From DATKBT01 sp035546295 (GTDB lineage: Bacteria > Acidobacteriota > Thermoanaerobaculia > Multivoradales > Multivoraceae): a stretch of DNA of 64,000 nt. The stretch's first letter is position 1. Each line of letters opens with the position of its first letter. The stretch lies in NCBI GenBank assembly GCA_035546295.1, contig DATKBT010000132.1:1-64000 (forward strand), given 5' to 3'. Shown one piece after another: positions 52,361 to 61,667 of the stretch. Under the pieces are notes generated by a model. That model did not search any database, was not told the origin of the DNA, and saw nothing but the letters and a program-made list of their open reading frames with translations. The position numbers and the translations under genes were made by a program.

Positions 52361-54241
52361 TCAGCCCGGCGGCGAGCTCCGGGACCAGGCGTCGAGCGCG
52401 CGAATCGCCCGCTGGTAGTGGAACCGGTAGTCGTCGCGAACGTGGTAATAAACTGCACCGCCTCCCCGCAGCGGCTGATCCAACGGCTCCCCGTCGGCCG
52501 ACGGTTCATCGAGCGGCGTGTGGCCGATCAGGGCGACGGCGATGCCGCCGTAGCCGAGCATCAGGGGCACCCACGTCTCGCGGCCCTCGCCGGGCTCGCC
52601 GGGCTCGAGCCGCATCGCCCAGAACCCGTTGTTGTAGAGGCGCGGCTCCCCATGGTGCAGGGCGGGGAGGCCGCGATCCGAGGGGTCGCGCTGCAGCGCT
52701 TTCGCCAGCAGCCCGGGATGGAGGAGCTGCCTCCCGTCGATCCGGCCCTGGTCGCGGCCGAGGAAGAGCGCGAGCTTCGCGATGTCGTCGGCGGTGAAGA
52801 ACAGACCGTAGCCGCCGAGCGGCACGCCGTCGGGCCGGTTGCCGGTGCGCAGGCTGGAAGCTCTCGCCATCGCGCTGAGGCCGATCGGCTGGTAGACGTC
52901 GCGCGCCACCAGCTCGAACAGGTCGCCGTCTCCGTGCGCGGCCCCGTAACGCAACATCGCGTAGGTCAGCAGGAAGGTGTCGGTCGTGTGGTAGACCCAC
53001 CTTGCCCCCGGGTCCTCGCGACGCGGATGGTCGCTGGCCGCCGCCAGCTTGTCGTCGAGCGACTCACGACGGAAGAACTCGCTGCCGGTCCGCTCGTCCC
53101 CCTCGTCGGCGCTCGCCACCGGCGACCGGTAGTGGCCGGTCGCCATGTCGAGGGCGTCCTCGAAGCGCACTCCACTCCAGTCCGTGCTCCCGTTGGCGCC
53201 GGACGATGCCAGAGTCGGCACCCACTCCCGCAGTCGGAGGTCGGCCACCTCGAGACCGTCTCTCTGCGCCAGACGCATCAGGGCGACCGCGGCGAAGGCG
53301 CTCTTGGCGAGCGAGTACGACGGCAGCACCAGAGCGTCGGGGAACGCCGCCGGACCGGTGCGAGTTCGGGGCGTCGCGGTGTAGTGGACTCCGCCCAGGA
53401 CCAGGCCGAAGGTGGTCAGGTGCTCGGGCTCGCCGCGCAGCGCATCGAGCAGAGAAGGGGCCCCCTCGCCGGTGGCGAGGGACTCGATCGGCCGGGTCGG
53501 CAGCCGGCTTTCGAGCTCGCGCCGGTGACGCTCGACGAGCTCTCGGCGCGACGGCACCGTCTCCGTGCGTGCGTGAGCCGAAGCGCGCCCCCAGAGGTCG
53601 AACCGGAAGTAGAAGCACGTCTCCTGGGTCACCTGGTAGGCGAGGCTCGAGACCGTGACGTCGTCGAACAGGAACGTCGCCACGCCGTTGTGGGTGCAGT
53701 TCTGGCCGCGCTCGACGAGCGCGAACGGGAAGGCCGCGCGCGACCGTCCGCGGTCGCCCTCCTCGCTCCACACACGTCCCGCCCCGACGATCAGGTTCCA
53801 GCGTTCGTGGCCGGTGTGGAGCAGACCTGGATCGCGCGGGATCAAGTGACTCTCGTCCTGCACGAACGTCACCTCGAACTCCGGCAGCCGCTGGATCCCG
53901 GAAGGCGCTCCGAGCCCGAAGCCGTCGTGGAGCAGACGGAAGCGGCTGGGGCCCGAGCCGACGACCAGCCGCCCCTCGAAGCGATGCGCTGCCGGCGCCG
54001 CCGCCTCGGGGACCGCGAACGCCAGGCTCGCCGCGGGCTCGGACGCGAGCGGCCTCTCGCCGATCGCGGCGAGGAGCTCTTCGGCGACGAGCTGGTTGCG
54101 AGCGACCGCGTCCGGGCCGCCGATCGCGATTGCTTCCTGGCCGCCCAGAGCCTGCGAGCAGACGACGCAGAGCGCCAGCCAGCGCGCGACGGCCGAGCCC
54201 TTCTCACGTCGCGAAGACCGTCGATTCGTGATCCTGCCCAT
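52361..54241 (-). CDS. beta-lactamase-family serine hydrolase, exported
   Basis: A 626-residue protein from ATG 54241 with an N-terminal signal (VARWLALCVVCSQALGG at about 17-33). The first 240 residues are a domain of unknown type (RFRLLHDGFGLGAPSGIQRL, NCTHNGVATFLFDD). The second half is a class-C/DD-peptidase-like serine hydrolase: PSYSLAKSAFAAVALMRLA carries SxxK, DMATGHYRSPV and YHTTDTFLLTYAMLRYG cover the second-motif region, and GGYGLFFTADDIAKLALFLG follows. The third motif (KTG/HxG) is best matched by GYGGIAVALIGHTPLD. It may hydrolyse esters, amides or D-amino-acid peptides. Downstream is a hairpin-rich gap shared with the ADOP permease. Confidence 0.87.
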   Translation of the reverse strand: MGRITNRRSSRREKGSAVARWLALCVVCSQALGGQEAIAIGGPDAVARNQLVAEELLAAIGERPLASEPAASLAFAVPEAAAPAAHRFEGRLVVGSGPSRFRLLHDGFGLGAPSGIQRLPEFEVTFVQDESHLIPRDPGLLHTGHERWNLIVGAGRVWSEEGDRGRSRAAFPFALVERGQNCTHNGVATFLFDDVTVSSLAYQVTQETCFYFRFDLWGRASAHARTETVPSRRELVERHRRELESRLPTRPIESLATGEGAPSLLDALRGEPEHLTTFGLVLGGVHYTATPRTRTGPAAFPDALVLPSYSLAKSAFAAVALMRLAQRDGLEVADLRLREWVPTLASSGANGSTDWSGVRFEDALDMATGHYRSPVASADEGDERTGSEFFRRESLDDKLAAASDHPRREDPGARWVYHTTDTFLLTYAMLRYGAAHGDGDLFELVARDVYQPIGLSAMARASSLRTGNRPDGVPLGGYGLFFTADDIAKLALFLGRDQGRIDGRQLLHPGLLAKALQRDPSDRGLPALHHGEPRLYNNGFWAMRLEPGEPGEGRETWVPLMLGYGGIAVALIGHTPLDEPSADGEPLDQPLRGGGAVYYHVRDDYRFHYQRAIRALDAWSRSSPPG

Positions 54242-54634
54242 TCGCTCGCCACGCCACCGCGAGTCCAGCCGCGGGGAGGAAGCTCTCGCGAGCGAGACTA
54301 GCAGCCCCGCGGGTGCCGGGCCGACCGCGCTTCGCGCGACGAGCCATCCACCGCCCAAGCCCTACCTTCTTTGAAACGACGGGTCGCTCCACTCCCGGGA
54401 CCCGCACGTACAATCCGGGGCGTGTCGGCTCCCGCTCTGCGTCCTGCCAATGACCGAGCCGGCTCGGCAGACGCCGGCGCGGCGTGTGCTCTCGTCCGTG
54501 CCCTGCTGCTGGCGCTCGAGGCGGCTGTCGCGAAGCCCCGGAGATGCCGGCGGCGGCGTGCTGTCGATCGCGACGATCAACGCGCAGGACCCCGGCAACC
54601 TCGGCGTCGCCCGCCCGAGAGTCTCACCTCCTTG
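54242..54634. other. divergent intergenic region, no gene recognised
   Basis: This 393-bp region separates the divergent serine hydrolase and matrixin-like protease. Frames across it are Arg/Pro-rich extensions of the flanking genes. It should hold two promoters, but none is clear, and no repeat or RNA gene is visible. Confidence 0.4.
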
Positions 54635-55342
54635 ATGCGACGCACGGCGAGACCGGGCAGGCACGGGCGGCGCGGAGGCGACCGAGCCCCAGCGCGCTCG
54701 CTCGCGGGCGCCCTCATCGCCGCGAGCGTTCTCGCCGTCGCGTTCCCTGCTCGATGGACGCCTGCCGCGAACGCGCAGCAGCCCACGGAGCGGGTCCTGC
54801 TGTTCGCGGCGGAGGGCGACGATCGCCGGATCGAGCTGGTCCGCGCCGCGATCGCCTTCTGGAATCGGACCTTCGAAGAGCTCGGGCTGGCGCCGGTGCT
54901 CGGCGACCCCGAGGTGGTGGTGGCCTCGCCCTCGACGCGGGCTCTCGAGAACTACGCCTGGCAGATCTCGCGCAGCGCCGGTCGCCTCGCCGCCGGCTCG
55001 CCGGGACCGCCGGCGCCCAAAGAGCTGACTCGCTTCGACGCCGACATCTTCGTGCTGCTCTCCGCCCAGAAGCTGATGCCGTTCGCGTGGCCGCTGGCGC
55101 CGACGGCGGGCACCTTCGTCGGCGTGGCGAACGACCCCGACTCCACGCGGGCGGTCGCCCGCAACGTCATCGCCCACGAGCTCGGTCACGCGCTGGGCCT
55201 CGAGCACAACCACGAGGACCGGGGAGCCCTGATGTGCCAGCCGTGCGGCGCCGGCACGATCGCCGAGCCCTCCGGCTTCCTGCCGATCACGGCCGCCGAG
55301 CGCGCGCGGCTCCTCGAGCTGTACAGCGAGAGCCCGCAGTGA
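54635..55342 (+). CDS. matrixin-like zinc metalloprotease, exported
   Basis: A 235-residue protein starting at ATG 54635 just before a twin-Arg/Arg-rich N-terminus and signal helix (LAGALIAASVLAVAFPARW). The active site is plain: VIAHELGHALGLEHNHED, i.e. HExGHxxGxxH with the three zinc His and the catalytic Glu, followed by a Met-turn candidate in GALMCQPC. RIELVRAAIAFWNRTFEELG is the first helix of the catalytic domain. No propeptide Cys-switch or C-terminal propeller is present. It should be a secreted endoprotease; substrate unknown. It is convergent with the ankyrin-propeller gene, three bases apart. Confidence 0.87.
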   Translation: MRRTARPGRHGRRGGDRAPARSLAGALIAASVLAVAFPARWTPAANAQQPTERVLLFAAEGDDRRIELVRAAIAFWNRTFEELGLAPVLGDPEVVVASPSTRALENYAWQISRSAGRLAAGSPGPPAPKELTRFDADIFVLLSAQKLMPFAWPLAPTAGTFVGVANDPDSTRAVARNVIAHELGHALGLEHNHEDRGALMCQPCGAGTIAEPSGFLPITAAERARLLELYSESPQ

Positions 55343-55345
55343 AGA

Positions 55346-57615
55346 TCAGTCGCCCGCCGGCCGCCCGGTCGACCGGGGTCCGGCGCGCACCGCATACAGG
55401 CGCGAAGGAGTCCGCAGGTAGAGAGTGCCCTCCGAGATCGCCGGGCTCGCCATCAGGGGCTCGCCGATCTCGTGAACGGCGAGCTCGCGGTACTCGGCGC
55501 CCGCCTCCAGCACGTAGAGCAGGCCCTGCTCGGTCGGAACGTAGAGCCGACCGTTGTTGGCGACCGCCGAACCTGTGAAGGTGCCTCCCTTGCTGAACCG
55601 CTGCTTGTAGAGAGCGTCGCCGGTGGCAGCGTCGTAGGCCACGATGCGGCCGTTGTGGTGCACCACGTAGAGCAGCCCGCGGTAGAGCAGGGGCGAGGGC
55701 ATGTAGGCGCCGCCGATCCGGTGGCTCCAGAGCAGCGCGCCGTGCTCCTCACCGGGCGTGACTTCGAGGTCGCCGCGCAGCCCGGCCCGGATCGCGTACA
55801 CCGGCTTGACCGGCGGGTAGCCGGCCGACACGTAGGCGACGCCGTCCCCGATCACGGGCCGCGCGATCACCAGCTCTGAGTTCGGGCCGAGGCTCCACAG
55901 CTCCTCTCCGGTCGCCGGGTCGTAGCCCTGGATGCGGGAGGCGTTGACGATCAGCTCGTCGCCCCGATCGCCCCGATCGCCCCGATCGCCCCGATCGCCG
56001 CGCTCTGCGCGCAGCAGCGACGGCGTCGACCAGGAGGGCGCGACCGTCCGCGGGGTCTTCCACGCCGGCTCGCCGTCTTCGAGCCGCCAGGCGGCGAGGT
56101 AGCCGCCGCCGTAAACGTCGACCTGCAGGATCACGGTGTCTCGATAGAGGACCGGCGAGCTGGCGAAGCCCCACTGATCGTCGGGATCGAAGAAGCTGCT
56201 GGCGTTGAGCGGGCCGAGGTCGTGTCGCCACAGGATCCGGCCGTCGCGATCGAGGCAGGCCATGCCGGCGGTGGGGAACACCACGACGAGGTGCTCGCCG
56301 TCGGTCACGGGCGTCGAGTTGGCCTGGCTTCCTTTGAAGTGCCGGCGCGTCAGCGGCACCGCCCGACCGATTTCGGTCGTCCACAGGCGCTCGCCGGATC
56401 TCTTGTCGAAGGCCAGCACCTGCCAGCTGTGCTCGACCGCCTCCTCGATGTCGGCCGCCGAGCCGGTGTCGCCGGTCACCACCTCCTGCTCGATGCCGGT
56501 CGCGACCGCCGTCGTCACGTACAGCCGGTCCCCCCAGATCACGGGGCTCGAGTTGCCGAGACCGGGGAGCTCCGCCGTCCAAGCCACGTTCTCGCCGGTC
56601 CCGACGTCCCAGTGCACGGGAGCGTCCTCGCCGTCGCCGATACCGTCACCGTTGACGCCGCGAAACCCCGGCCAGTGGACGGTCTCGCGCGCGGTCGCCG
56701 TCGCGCTCGGAGGCGACCTCGGCCGGTCGGGCCGGGAGGCGGGATCGACGGGCTCGGCGACGCTGCGACGCAGCGCGGTCTGCTGGCGTCCGCGCACCAG
56801 GGTCAGCCCCTCGATCGTCCCGAAACGCCCGAAGTAGAAGGCCTCGAGACCGTCGGCCGAGCGGAAGCGGTTGTCGGCCACCGCCTCGACCGGGACCGGC
56901 GCCTGATCGCCCACCGCGAGCAGGAGCCGGCCGTCCTCGATCGTCGCCGCGACCCGAGTATCGTCCGACCACCCCTCGTACTCGCCGGCGTAGGGCTCGA
57001 GCTGCTCCGAGCTCAGCACCGGGGGCGGGGGATCGGGCCGGCTCGTCGCCCTCGACAGGAGCTCCGCCAGCCCCGCCTCGGCGGCGACCGCGCGCAGCCG
57101 AACGAGCTCGGAGGCGTGGAAGGGGCCGCTGCGCACCGCCGCGCGAGCGAGCTCGAGCAGCTCCTGCCTCTGCTCTTCCCGCCCCTCCCCTCCCGAGAAG
57201 AGCACGAACGCGATGACGTCCTCCCTTCCCCTTCTGCGCCGGCCGCGAGCAGCTCGGTCGCGATCGCGGTGTGCCGATTGGCGAGCGCCGCATCGAGGAT
57301 GCGCTGTCCCCAGAACGACTCCCGAACGTCGGGATCTGCGCCACGTTCGAGGAGGAGCTCGACGACATCGAGGTGGCCGGCCGCCGCGGCCTTGAACAGA
57401 GCGGTCGCCCCGTAGCGGTCCCCATCGTCGATCGGGACGCCCGCGGCGAGCTCCGCGCGCACCGTCGCGAGGTCGCCACGGCGCGCGGCATCTCGCAGCC
57501 GCCCCCCGTCCTGCGCCTCTCCGGCGAAGGGGAGGAGAAGGGCGGCGAGAGCGAGGGCGGCGACCGTCCGCGCGGCGGAGGTGATGCTCGGCGGTGGCCG
57601 ACGGCTCGTGATCAC
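55346..57615 (-). CDS. ankyrin repeats fused to PQQ-like beta-propeller, one frameshift near 57221-57235
   Basis: A 756-residue exported protein when the frames are joined. GTG 57615, with GGAGGAG seven bases upstream, begins a signal peptide (TVAALALAALLLPFAGEAQ) and ankyrin repeats (LRDAARRGDLATVRAELAAG, YGATALFKAAAAGHLDVVEL). After ATELLAAGAEGEG the protein continues in the next frame (EDVIAFVLFSGGEGREEQRQ), so one base is missing in the run at 57221-57235. The second part has a YAGEYEGW segment (DUF3471-like) and from about residue 340 a PQQ-binding-like propeller (WPGFRGVNGDGIGDGEDAP, LVVVFPTAGMACLDRDGRI, GDRGDRGDRGDRGD repeat at 55961). It is probably an envelope scaffold or enzyme. Confidence 0.8.
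55961..55996 (-). repeat. four 9-bp units encoding a GDR tripeptide repeat
   Basis: GCCCCGATC repeated four times exactly (plus strand). On the coding strand it gives GDRGDRGDRGDR inside a surface loop of the propeller between AWKTPRTVAPSWSTPSLLRA and ELIVNASRIQG. The unit is three codons, so copy number can vary without frame loss. Confidence 0.85.
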
Positions 57616-57763
57616 GTCGCTCTCCTCCAGGTCCAGGACCGGGTCTCGACGACCCAGTCTGGCACGCGATCATGCGGCATCGAGCGCGACGGCGCCGACC
57701 GCGCGGCGCCTCGGGGGCAGGCGAAGGCCCCTCCCCGCCTGCCCGCTCCGGTCGCCGCCGGCT

Positions 57764-60700
57764 CTAGAAGCGAAGGCGCACGCCGAGCTGGACGCGGTAG
57801 ACCGACGGCAGCCGAGCCACCGTCTGGTCGACGACCACGGTGTCGGCGGTCCCTTGGTACGAAGCGTTCGGCGTCAGCACGAACTGAGATCCATCCGCGG
57901 TGAGCCCGACGATCGCGGGCGCGATGTTCGACGGCTCCGGGTAGCTCTCGACCCGCCCCCACTCGTCGTCGATCAGGTTGCCGAAGTTCTCGACGTCGAA
58001 GATGACGTCGAAGCTGGTGTCGCCCCAGGCCTGGATCTCCTGCTGGAGGCGCAGGTTGAGGACGCTCACCCACGACGCCTGGCAGCTGCTGCGCTGGGCG
58101 ATCTCGCCGCGCTGCCCGCTGAGGCAGCCGTCCTGCGAGATGAACCGATCGAGGTCGGCCAGGAATGCCGGATCGCCGGTGACCAGCGGATCGTTCGGCC
58201 CGGTCGGCACGTAGAAGAGCTGCGCCCCGGGGTTGTCCCCCTCGCTGCCGAAGTCGGCGAGGAAGGTGCCGCCGAAGGTCCCGACGCCGCCGCTGCCGAA
58301 GACATAGCTGAAGCGGCGCCCCGACCGACCGGCGTAGGTCAGCCCGACCAGCGTGTTGTTCTCGCCGAAGAGCTGCTTCTGCCAGATCAGGGTCGAGGTC
58401 ACGCGATCCTCGATCTCGTAGCGCGACGGCGCGAGCTGACCGTCGTTGAGGTCGGACTGCGGGTCGAACGCATAGGTCTCGAAGCCGACGAACCGGTTGT
58501 AGGAGCGGACCTCCTCGATGTCCTGGTTGGCGTACCCGACGTTCCAGTCCCAGCGGCCGGCGCTTCGTGTGTCGAACACCTTGTCGAGGCTCAGCGTGAC
58601 GACGGTGCCCCTGCCCCTGCCGGTGTTGGTGACGATGTAGTCGCCGTCGGCCGGGAAGTCGTAGATCGGGCGCCCGTCCGGGGCGGTGGCGACCTGGGTG
58701 CGGCGCCCCTCGTAGATGTCGTAGGCGTCCTTGACGTCGGAGTAGACGAGGTCGGCGCGCAGCAGCCAATCGCCGGGGAGCGCGAAGTCGCCGCCCAGGC
58801 TGTACTTCCAGGTGCTCAGGATGTCGAAGTCGGGGTCGATTGCGTCGGTCGCCGCCACCGGATTGACGCCGATGAAGGGCTGGAAGTAGCGGAAGGCGGC
58901 GGTCGGATCGGGCAGCTCGGCGAGCGCGGCCGCGATCGCGTCGCTCACCGGCGGGCCGAAGAAGGGCGCCAGGAACGCCGCGAAGGTCCGGCTGATGCCG
59001 TCGCCCGAGTAGCTGTTCGAGAGCATGATCAGCGGGGTGCCGCCGCCGAACAGTCCGGCGCCGCCGCGAATCGTCACTCGCTCGGCGGCGGCCCAGCTGA
59101 AGCCCAGGCGTGGCAGCACCAGGTCCTTGCCGTCGAGGTTCTCCTGGTTGGTGAAACCGTTGCGCGCCGTGAAGCTCGGGTTGAGCGTGATCTCGTCGTC
59201 GTTCGAATAGTCGTCGTAGCGAATGCCGAGCTTGAGGGTGAGGTCGCTGGTGGGCGACCACTGGTCCTGGACGTAGAGACTGTTGACCGCCAGGTCGAAG
59301 TTGGCCTCGGCGTCGTCGGCGACCCCGGTGTTCGAATTGCCGTAGAGCACGAAGCCGACGTTGCGGTTGCGCAGGTCTTCGATCGAGTTGAAGACGTAGT
59401 TGCCCTTGGAGAACGGCAGGAACAGGTTGCGGATCGTGTACTCCTCCTGCTCGAAGCCGGCCGTGATCAGGTGGTCGCCGAGCTGGTAGTCGCCCCGGAG
59501 CCGGATCACGCGCGACTCGTTGTCGAGCTCGTTGGTGTGCCGGAAGCGATCGCCGCCCGCCGCGATGGTGCCGCCTGCGAGCGTGAAGATGGTGAAGTCC
59601 GGGGTGTTGGTGTCGACCGAGATCTGGCGGTTCTCGACGTCCTTGGAGCCGAGCCTGACCTCGGTCGAAAAGCGGTTGGTCCACGCCGAGAAGAGCTGCC
59701 CGGAGTACGCCGTCAGCTTCTCGTTGATGTTGTAGCGGTTGGACTGCAGCACCGCGACCTCGGGGAAGTCGTCGAACAGCACGTCGCCGTCCGCCACCTG
59801 GTAGGTGAAGTCGGTGCGGTGGCGATCGCTGAGACTCCATCCGAGCTTGAACAGGATCTTCTCGTCCTCGTCGGCGTCGTTGTCGGCGAAGGCGCCGGGA
59901 TCGAAGCCGTACTCGTTGCGCAGGATCCCGATCACTTCGTCGACGTCGGCCTGGGTCACCCCCGCGATGTTGTCGATCGTCTGCGAGTTCGAGGGCGTGG
60001 TGGTCTCGAACTTCTCGTAGTTGGCGAAAAAGAACAGCCGGTCGCTCACGATCGGACCGCCCAGCGTGAAGCCGTAGGTGTCCTCCTCGAACTCGCCGAT
60101 GCCGAGATCCTCCCCATCCGACTCGTTGCCGGTCCAGCCGTCGTCGGTAGTGAGCGCGAATACGCTCCCCGTGAAGTCGTTGGTGCCCGACTTGGTGACG
60201 ATGTTGATGTTGCCGCCGATGAAGTTGCCGTAGGTCACGTCGTAGGGAGCGATGTTGGCGTTGAGCGCCTCGATCGCGTCGATCGAGATCGGAGTGCGCT
60301 GGGTCGCCGAGGCATTCTTCGACAAGCCGAAGTTGTCGTTCTGGGCGACCCCGTCGATGGTGACGCTGTTGTAGCGGAAGTTCTGGCCCGCCATCGACAC
60401 CGCCGGACCGCGGTCGACGCTGTTGTCGACCACGATCTTGGGCTCGGTCGCCAGGGTGCTGACGAAGTCCCTCGCCACCGAGGGCACCGCCTCGATCGTC
60501 GAGCGGCCGAAGTCGGTGGCGACGCCGACCTCGACCTCGGCGCCGACCTGATCGGCGGTCACAGTGATCTCCTCGCTGGCGACCGGGCGCGCGGTGAGCG
60601 CGATGACCTCGGTCTCGTCGAGCTCGAGGAAGATCTCCTCGACCCGGTCCGACGCATAGTCCCCGCCGGCGGGAACGGCCACCTCGTAGGGGCCGCCGAC

Positions 60701-60937
60701 CGCCAGCCCGCGCGCCGTCACCACGCCCTGGTCGTTCGCCACGTAGGCCTGGGCGCGACCGGTCGGCACGTGCGTGATCGTGACCGGCACGCCGCCCAGC
60801 GCGGCGCCGTTGGGATCGACGACCTGGACCCGGATCGTCGACGTGGTGTTCTGGGCGACCAGCGACCCGGGCAAGAGGGCGGCCGCGATGATCCCCAGCG
60901 GAACGAGGCAGTGGACGAAACGCAGGGTTGGTCTCAT
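57764..60937 (-). CDS. TonB-dependent receptor with carboxypeptidase-regulatory-like N-terminal domain
   Basis: A 1057-residue outer-membrane protein. ATG 60937 follows TTGGAGCC; the signal peptide is FVHCLVPLGIIAAALLPGSL. Residues about 30-115 form a CarboxypepD_reg-like beta domain (IRVQVVDPNGAALGGVPVTI), followed by the plug with VTIDGVAQNDNFGLSKNAS and GNFIGGNINIVTKSGTNDF, as in Oar-type receptors. The remainder is a 22-strand barrel with alternating aromatic strands (FFFANYEKFETT, SLYVQDQWSPTSDLTLKLGI), ending in a C-terminal Phe (VYRVQLGVRLRF) as expected for BamA recognition. The ligand is unknown; large peptides or polysaccharide are typical. It stands alone. Confidence 0.93.
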   Translation of the reverse strand: MRPTLRFVHCLVPLGIIAAALLPGSLVAQNTTSTIRVQVVDPNGAALGGVPVTITHVPTGRAQAYVANDQGVVTARGLAVGGPYEVAVPAGGDYASDRVEEIFLELDETEVIALTARPVASEEITVTADQVGAEVEVGVATDFGRSTIEAVPSVARDFVSTLATEPKIVVDNSVDRGPAVSMAGQNFRYNSVTIDGVAQNDNFGLSKNASATQRTPISIDAIEALNANIAPYDVTYGNFIGGNINIVTKSGTNDFTGSVFALTTDDGWTGNESDGEDLGIGEFEEDTYGFTLGGPIVSDRLFFFANYEKFETTTPSNSQTIDNIAGVTQADVDEVIGILRNEYGFDPGAFADNDADEDEKILFKLGWSLSDRHRTDFTYQVADGDVLFDDFPEVAVLQSNRYNINEKLTAYSGQLFSAWTNRFSTEVRLGSKDVENRQISVDTNTPDFTIFTLAGGTIAAGGDRFRHTNELDNESRVIRLRGDYQLGDHLITAGFEQEEYTIRNLFLPFSKGNYVFNSIEDLRNRNVGFVLYGNSNTGVADDAEANFDLAVNSLYVQDQWSPTSDLTLKLGIRYDDYSNDDEITLNPSFTARNGFTNQENLDGKDLVLPRLGFSWAAAERVTIRGGAGLFGGGTPLIMLSNSYSGDGISRTFAAFLAPFFGPPVSDAIAAALAELPDPTAAFRYFQPFIGVNPVAATDAIDPDFDILSTWKYSLGGDFALPGDWLLRADLVYSDVKDAYDIYEGRRTQVATAPDGRPIYDFPADGDYIVTNTGRGRGTVVTLSLDKVFDTRSAGRWDWNVGYANQDIEEVRSYNRFVGFETYAFDPQSDLNDGQLAPSRYEIEDRVTSTLIWQKQLFGENNTLVGLTYAGRSGRRFSYVFGSGGVGTFGGTFLADFGSEGDNPGAQLFYVPTGPNDPLVTGDPAFLADLDRFISQDGCLSGQRGEIAQRSSCQASWVSVLNLRLQQEIQAWGDTSFDVIFDVENFGNLIDDEWGRVESYPEPSNIAPAIVGLTADGSQFVLTPNASYQGTADTVVVDQTVARLPSVYRVQLGVRLRF

Positions 60938-61667
60938 GTTGGCTCCAATCTTGGCCCGGGCGGGAGTTGCGAAACGAACGCGCGGAACGGGATCGGCGAG
61001 GGTGGAGAACCGAGTGGACGCGTGCAGCAGGGGGGGGCCCGGATCGCTCCCAGACCCGAACTCTCTGGCGCTTCCGCAGCGATTTGCCCGCCTGGCGCGT
61101 CGGCGCCGACCGCAAGGCCTGCCGCGAAAACCTCGGCCCGATGCCCGCCATCGACGGGCCTCGACGTCCGTCGCGGCTTCGAGCGCAACCTGCAGCCGCG
61201 CGATGGCGTCCTTTCCTTCTCGGTTCCTCCCTCCGCCCCATCTCCCGATTCGAGTGGTCGGCGCAGTATACGCACGAGGGGCCGCGGAGTTCACCAAGAA
61301 CGAAGCAGCCGGCGGATCCGCGCCGACGCAGGCGACGCGGGCCATTGCCGAGGAGGCGAAACGCAGCCAGAGGACGCGAGCCCCGCGCCGCAAGCGGTTG
61401 CGGCGGCGTGTGCCCATCAGCGGCGTGGAGGGTGGAGCGCCCGAGCGGCGGTCCACCCTCTTCGTCGGCCTCGCTTCGCTCAGCCTCAGGTGGGTTCGCT
61501 CAACGATGTCCCCGCATCGCGTGCGCGAAGCCGCGCAGCGCGAAACGCGCCTGGCCTGTGGGCACACGGCGCTCGCAACTCAGCCCGAGAGTTCCATCAC
61601 GGGCTGCTAGCAGGCGCGCCGGCAAGGGCCAGCGGGCTCGTGGTGGTCACCACGAACCCGCTCGAAG
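60938..61667. other. 730-bp region upstream of the receptor gene, no gene recognised
   Basis: This is the longest gap of the window. Open frames on both strands have the Arg/Ser/Pro bias of shadow frames, no ribosome site and no recognisable motif. The left end must contain the promoter of the TonB-dependent receptor. The right end contains a strong hairpin (61631-61662) that follows the chemoreceptor stop. The AT-poor middle shows no tRNA or repeat. Confidence 0.5.
61631..61662 (-). terminator. 14-bp hairpin following the chemoreceptor stop
   Basis: AGCGGGCTCGTGGT (61631-61644), a 4-base loop, and ACCACGAACCCGCT (61649-61662) pair at 13 of 14 positions. It begins six bases beyond the stop of the MCP gene on the minus strand. 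There is no T-run after it. The geometry (14-bp stem, 4-base loop) is the same as at 4339-4370. Confidence 0.6.

Noticed and set aside
55961..55996. RGD integrin-type motifs or a CRISPR-like array in the 9-bp repeat
   Set aside because: The units are contiguous 9-mers without spacers, in frame in a coding sequence; RGD arises from the GDR repeat and has no established meaning here.
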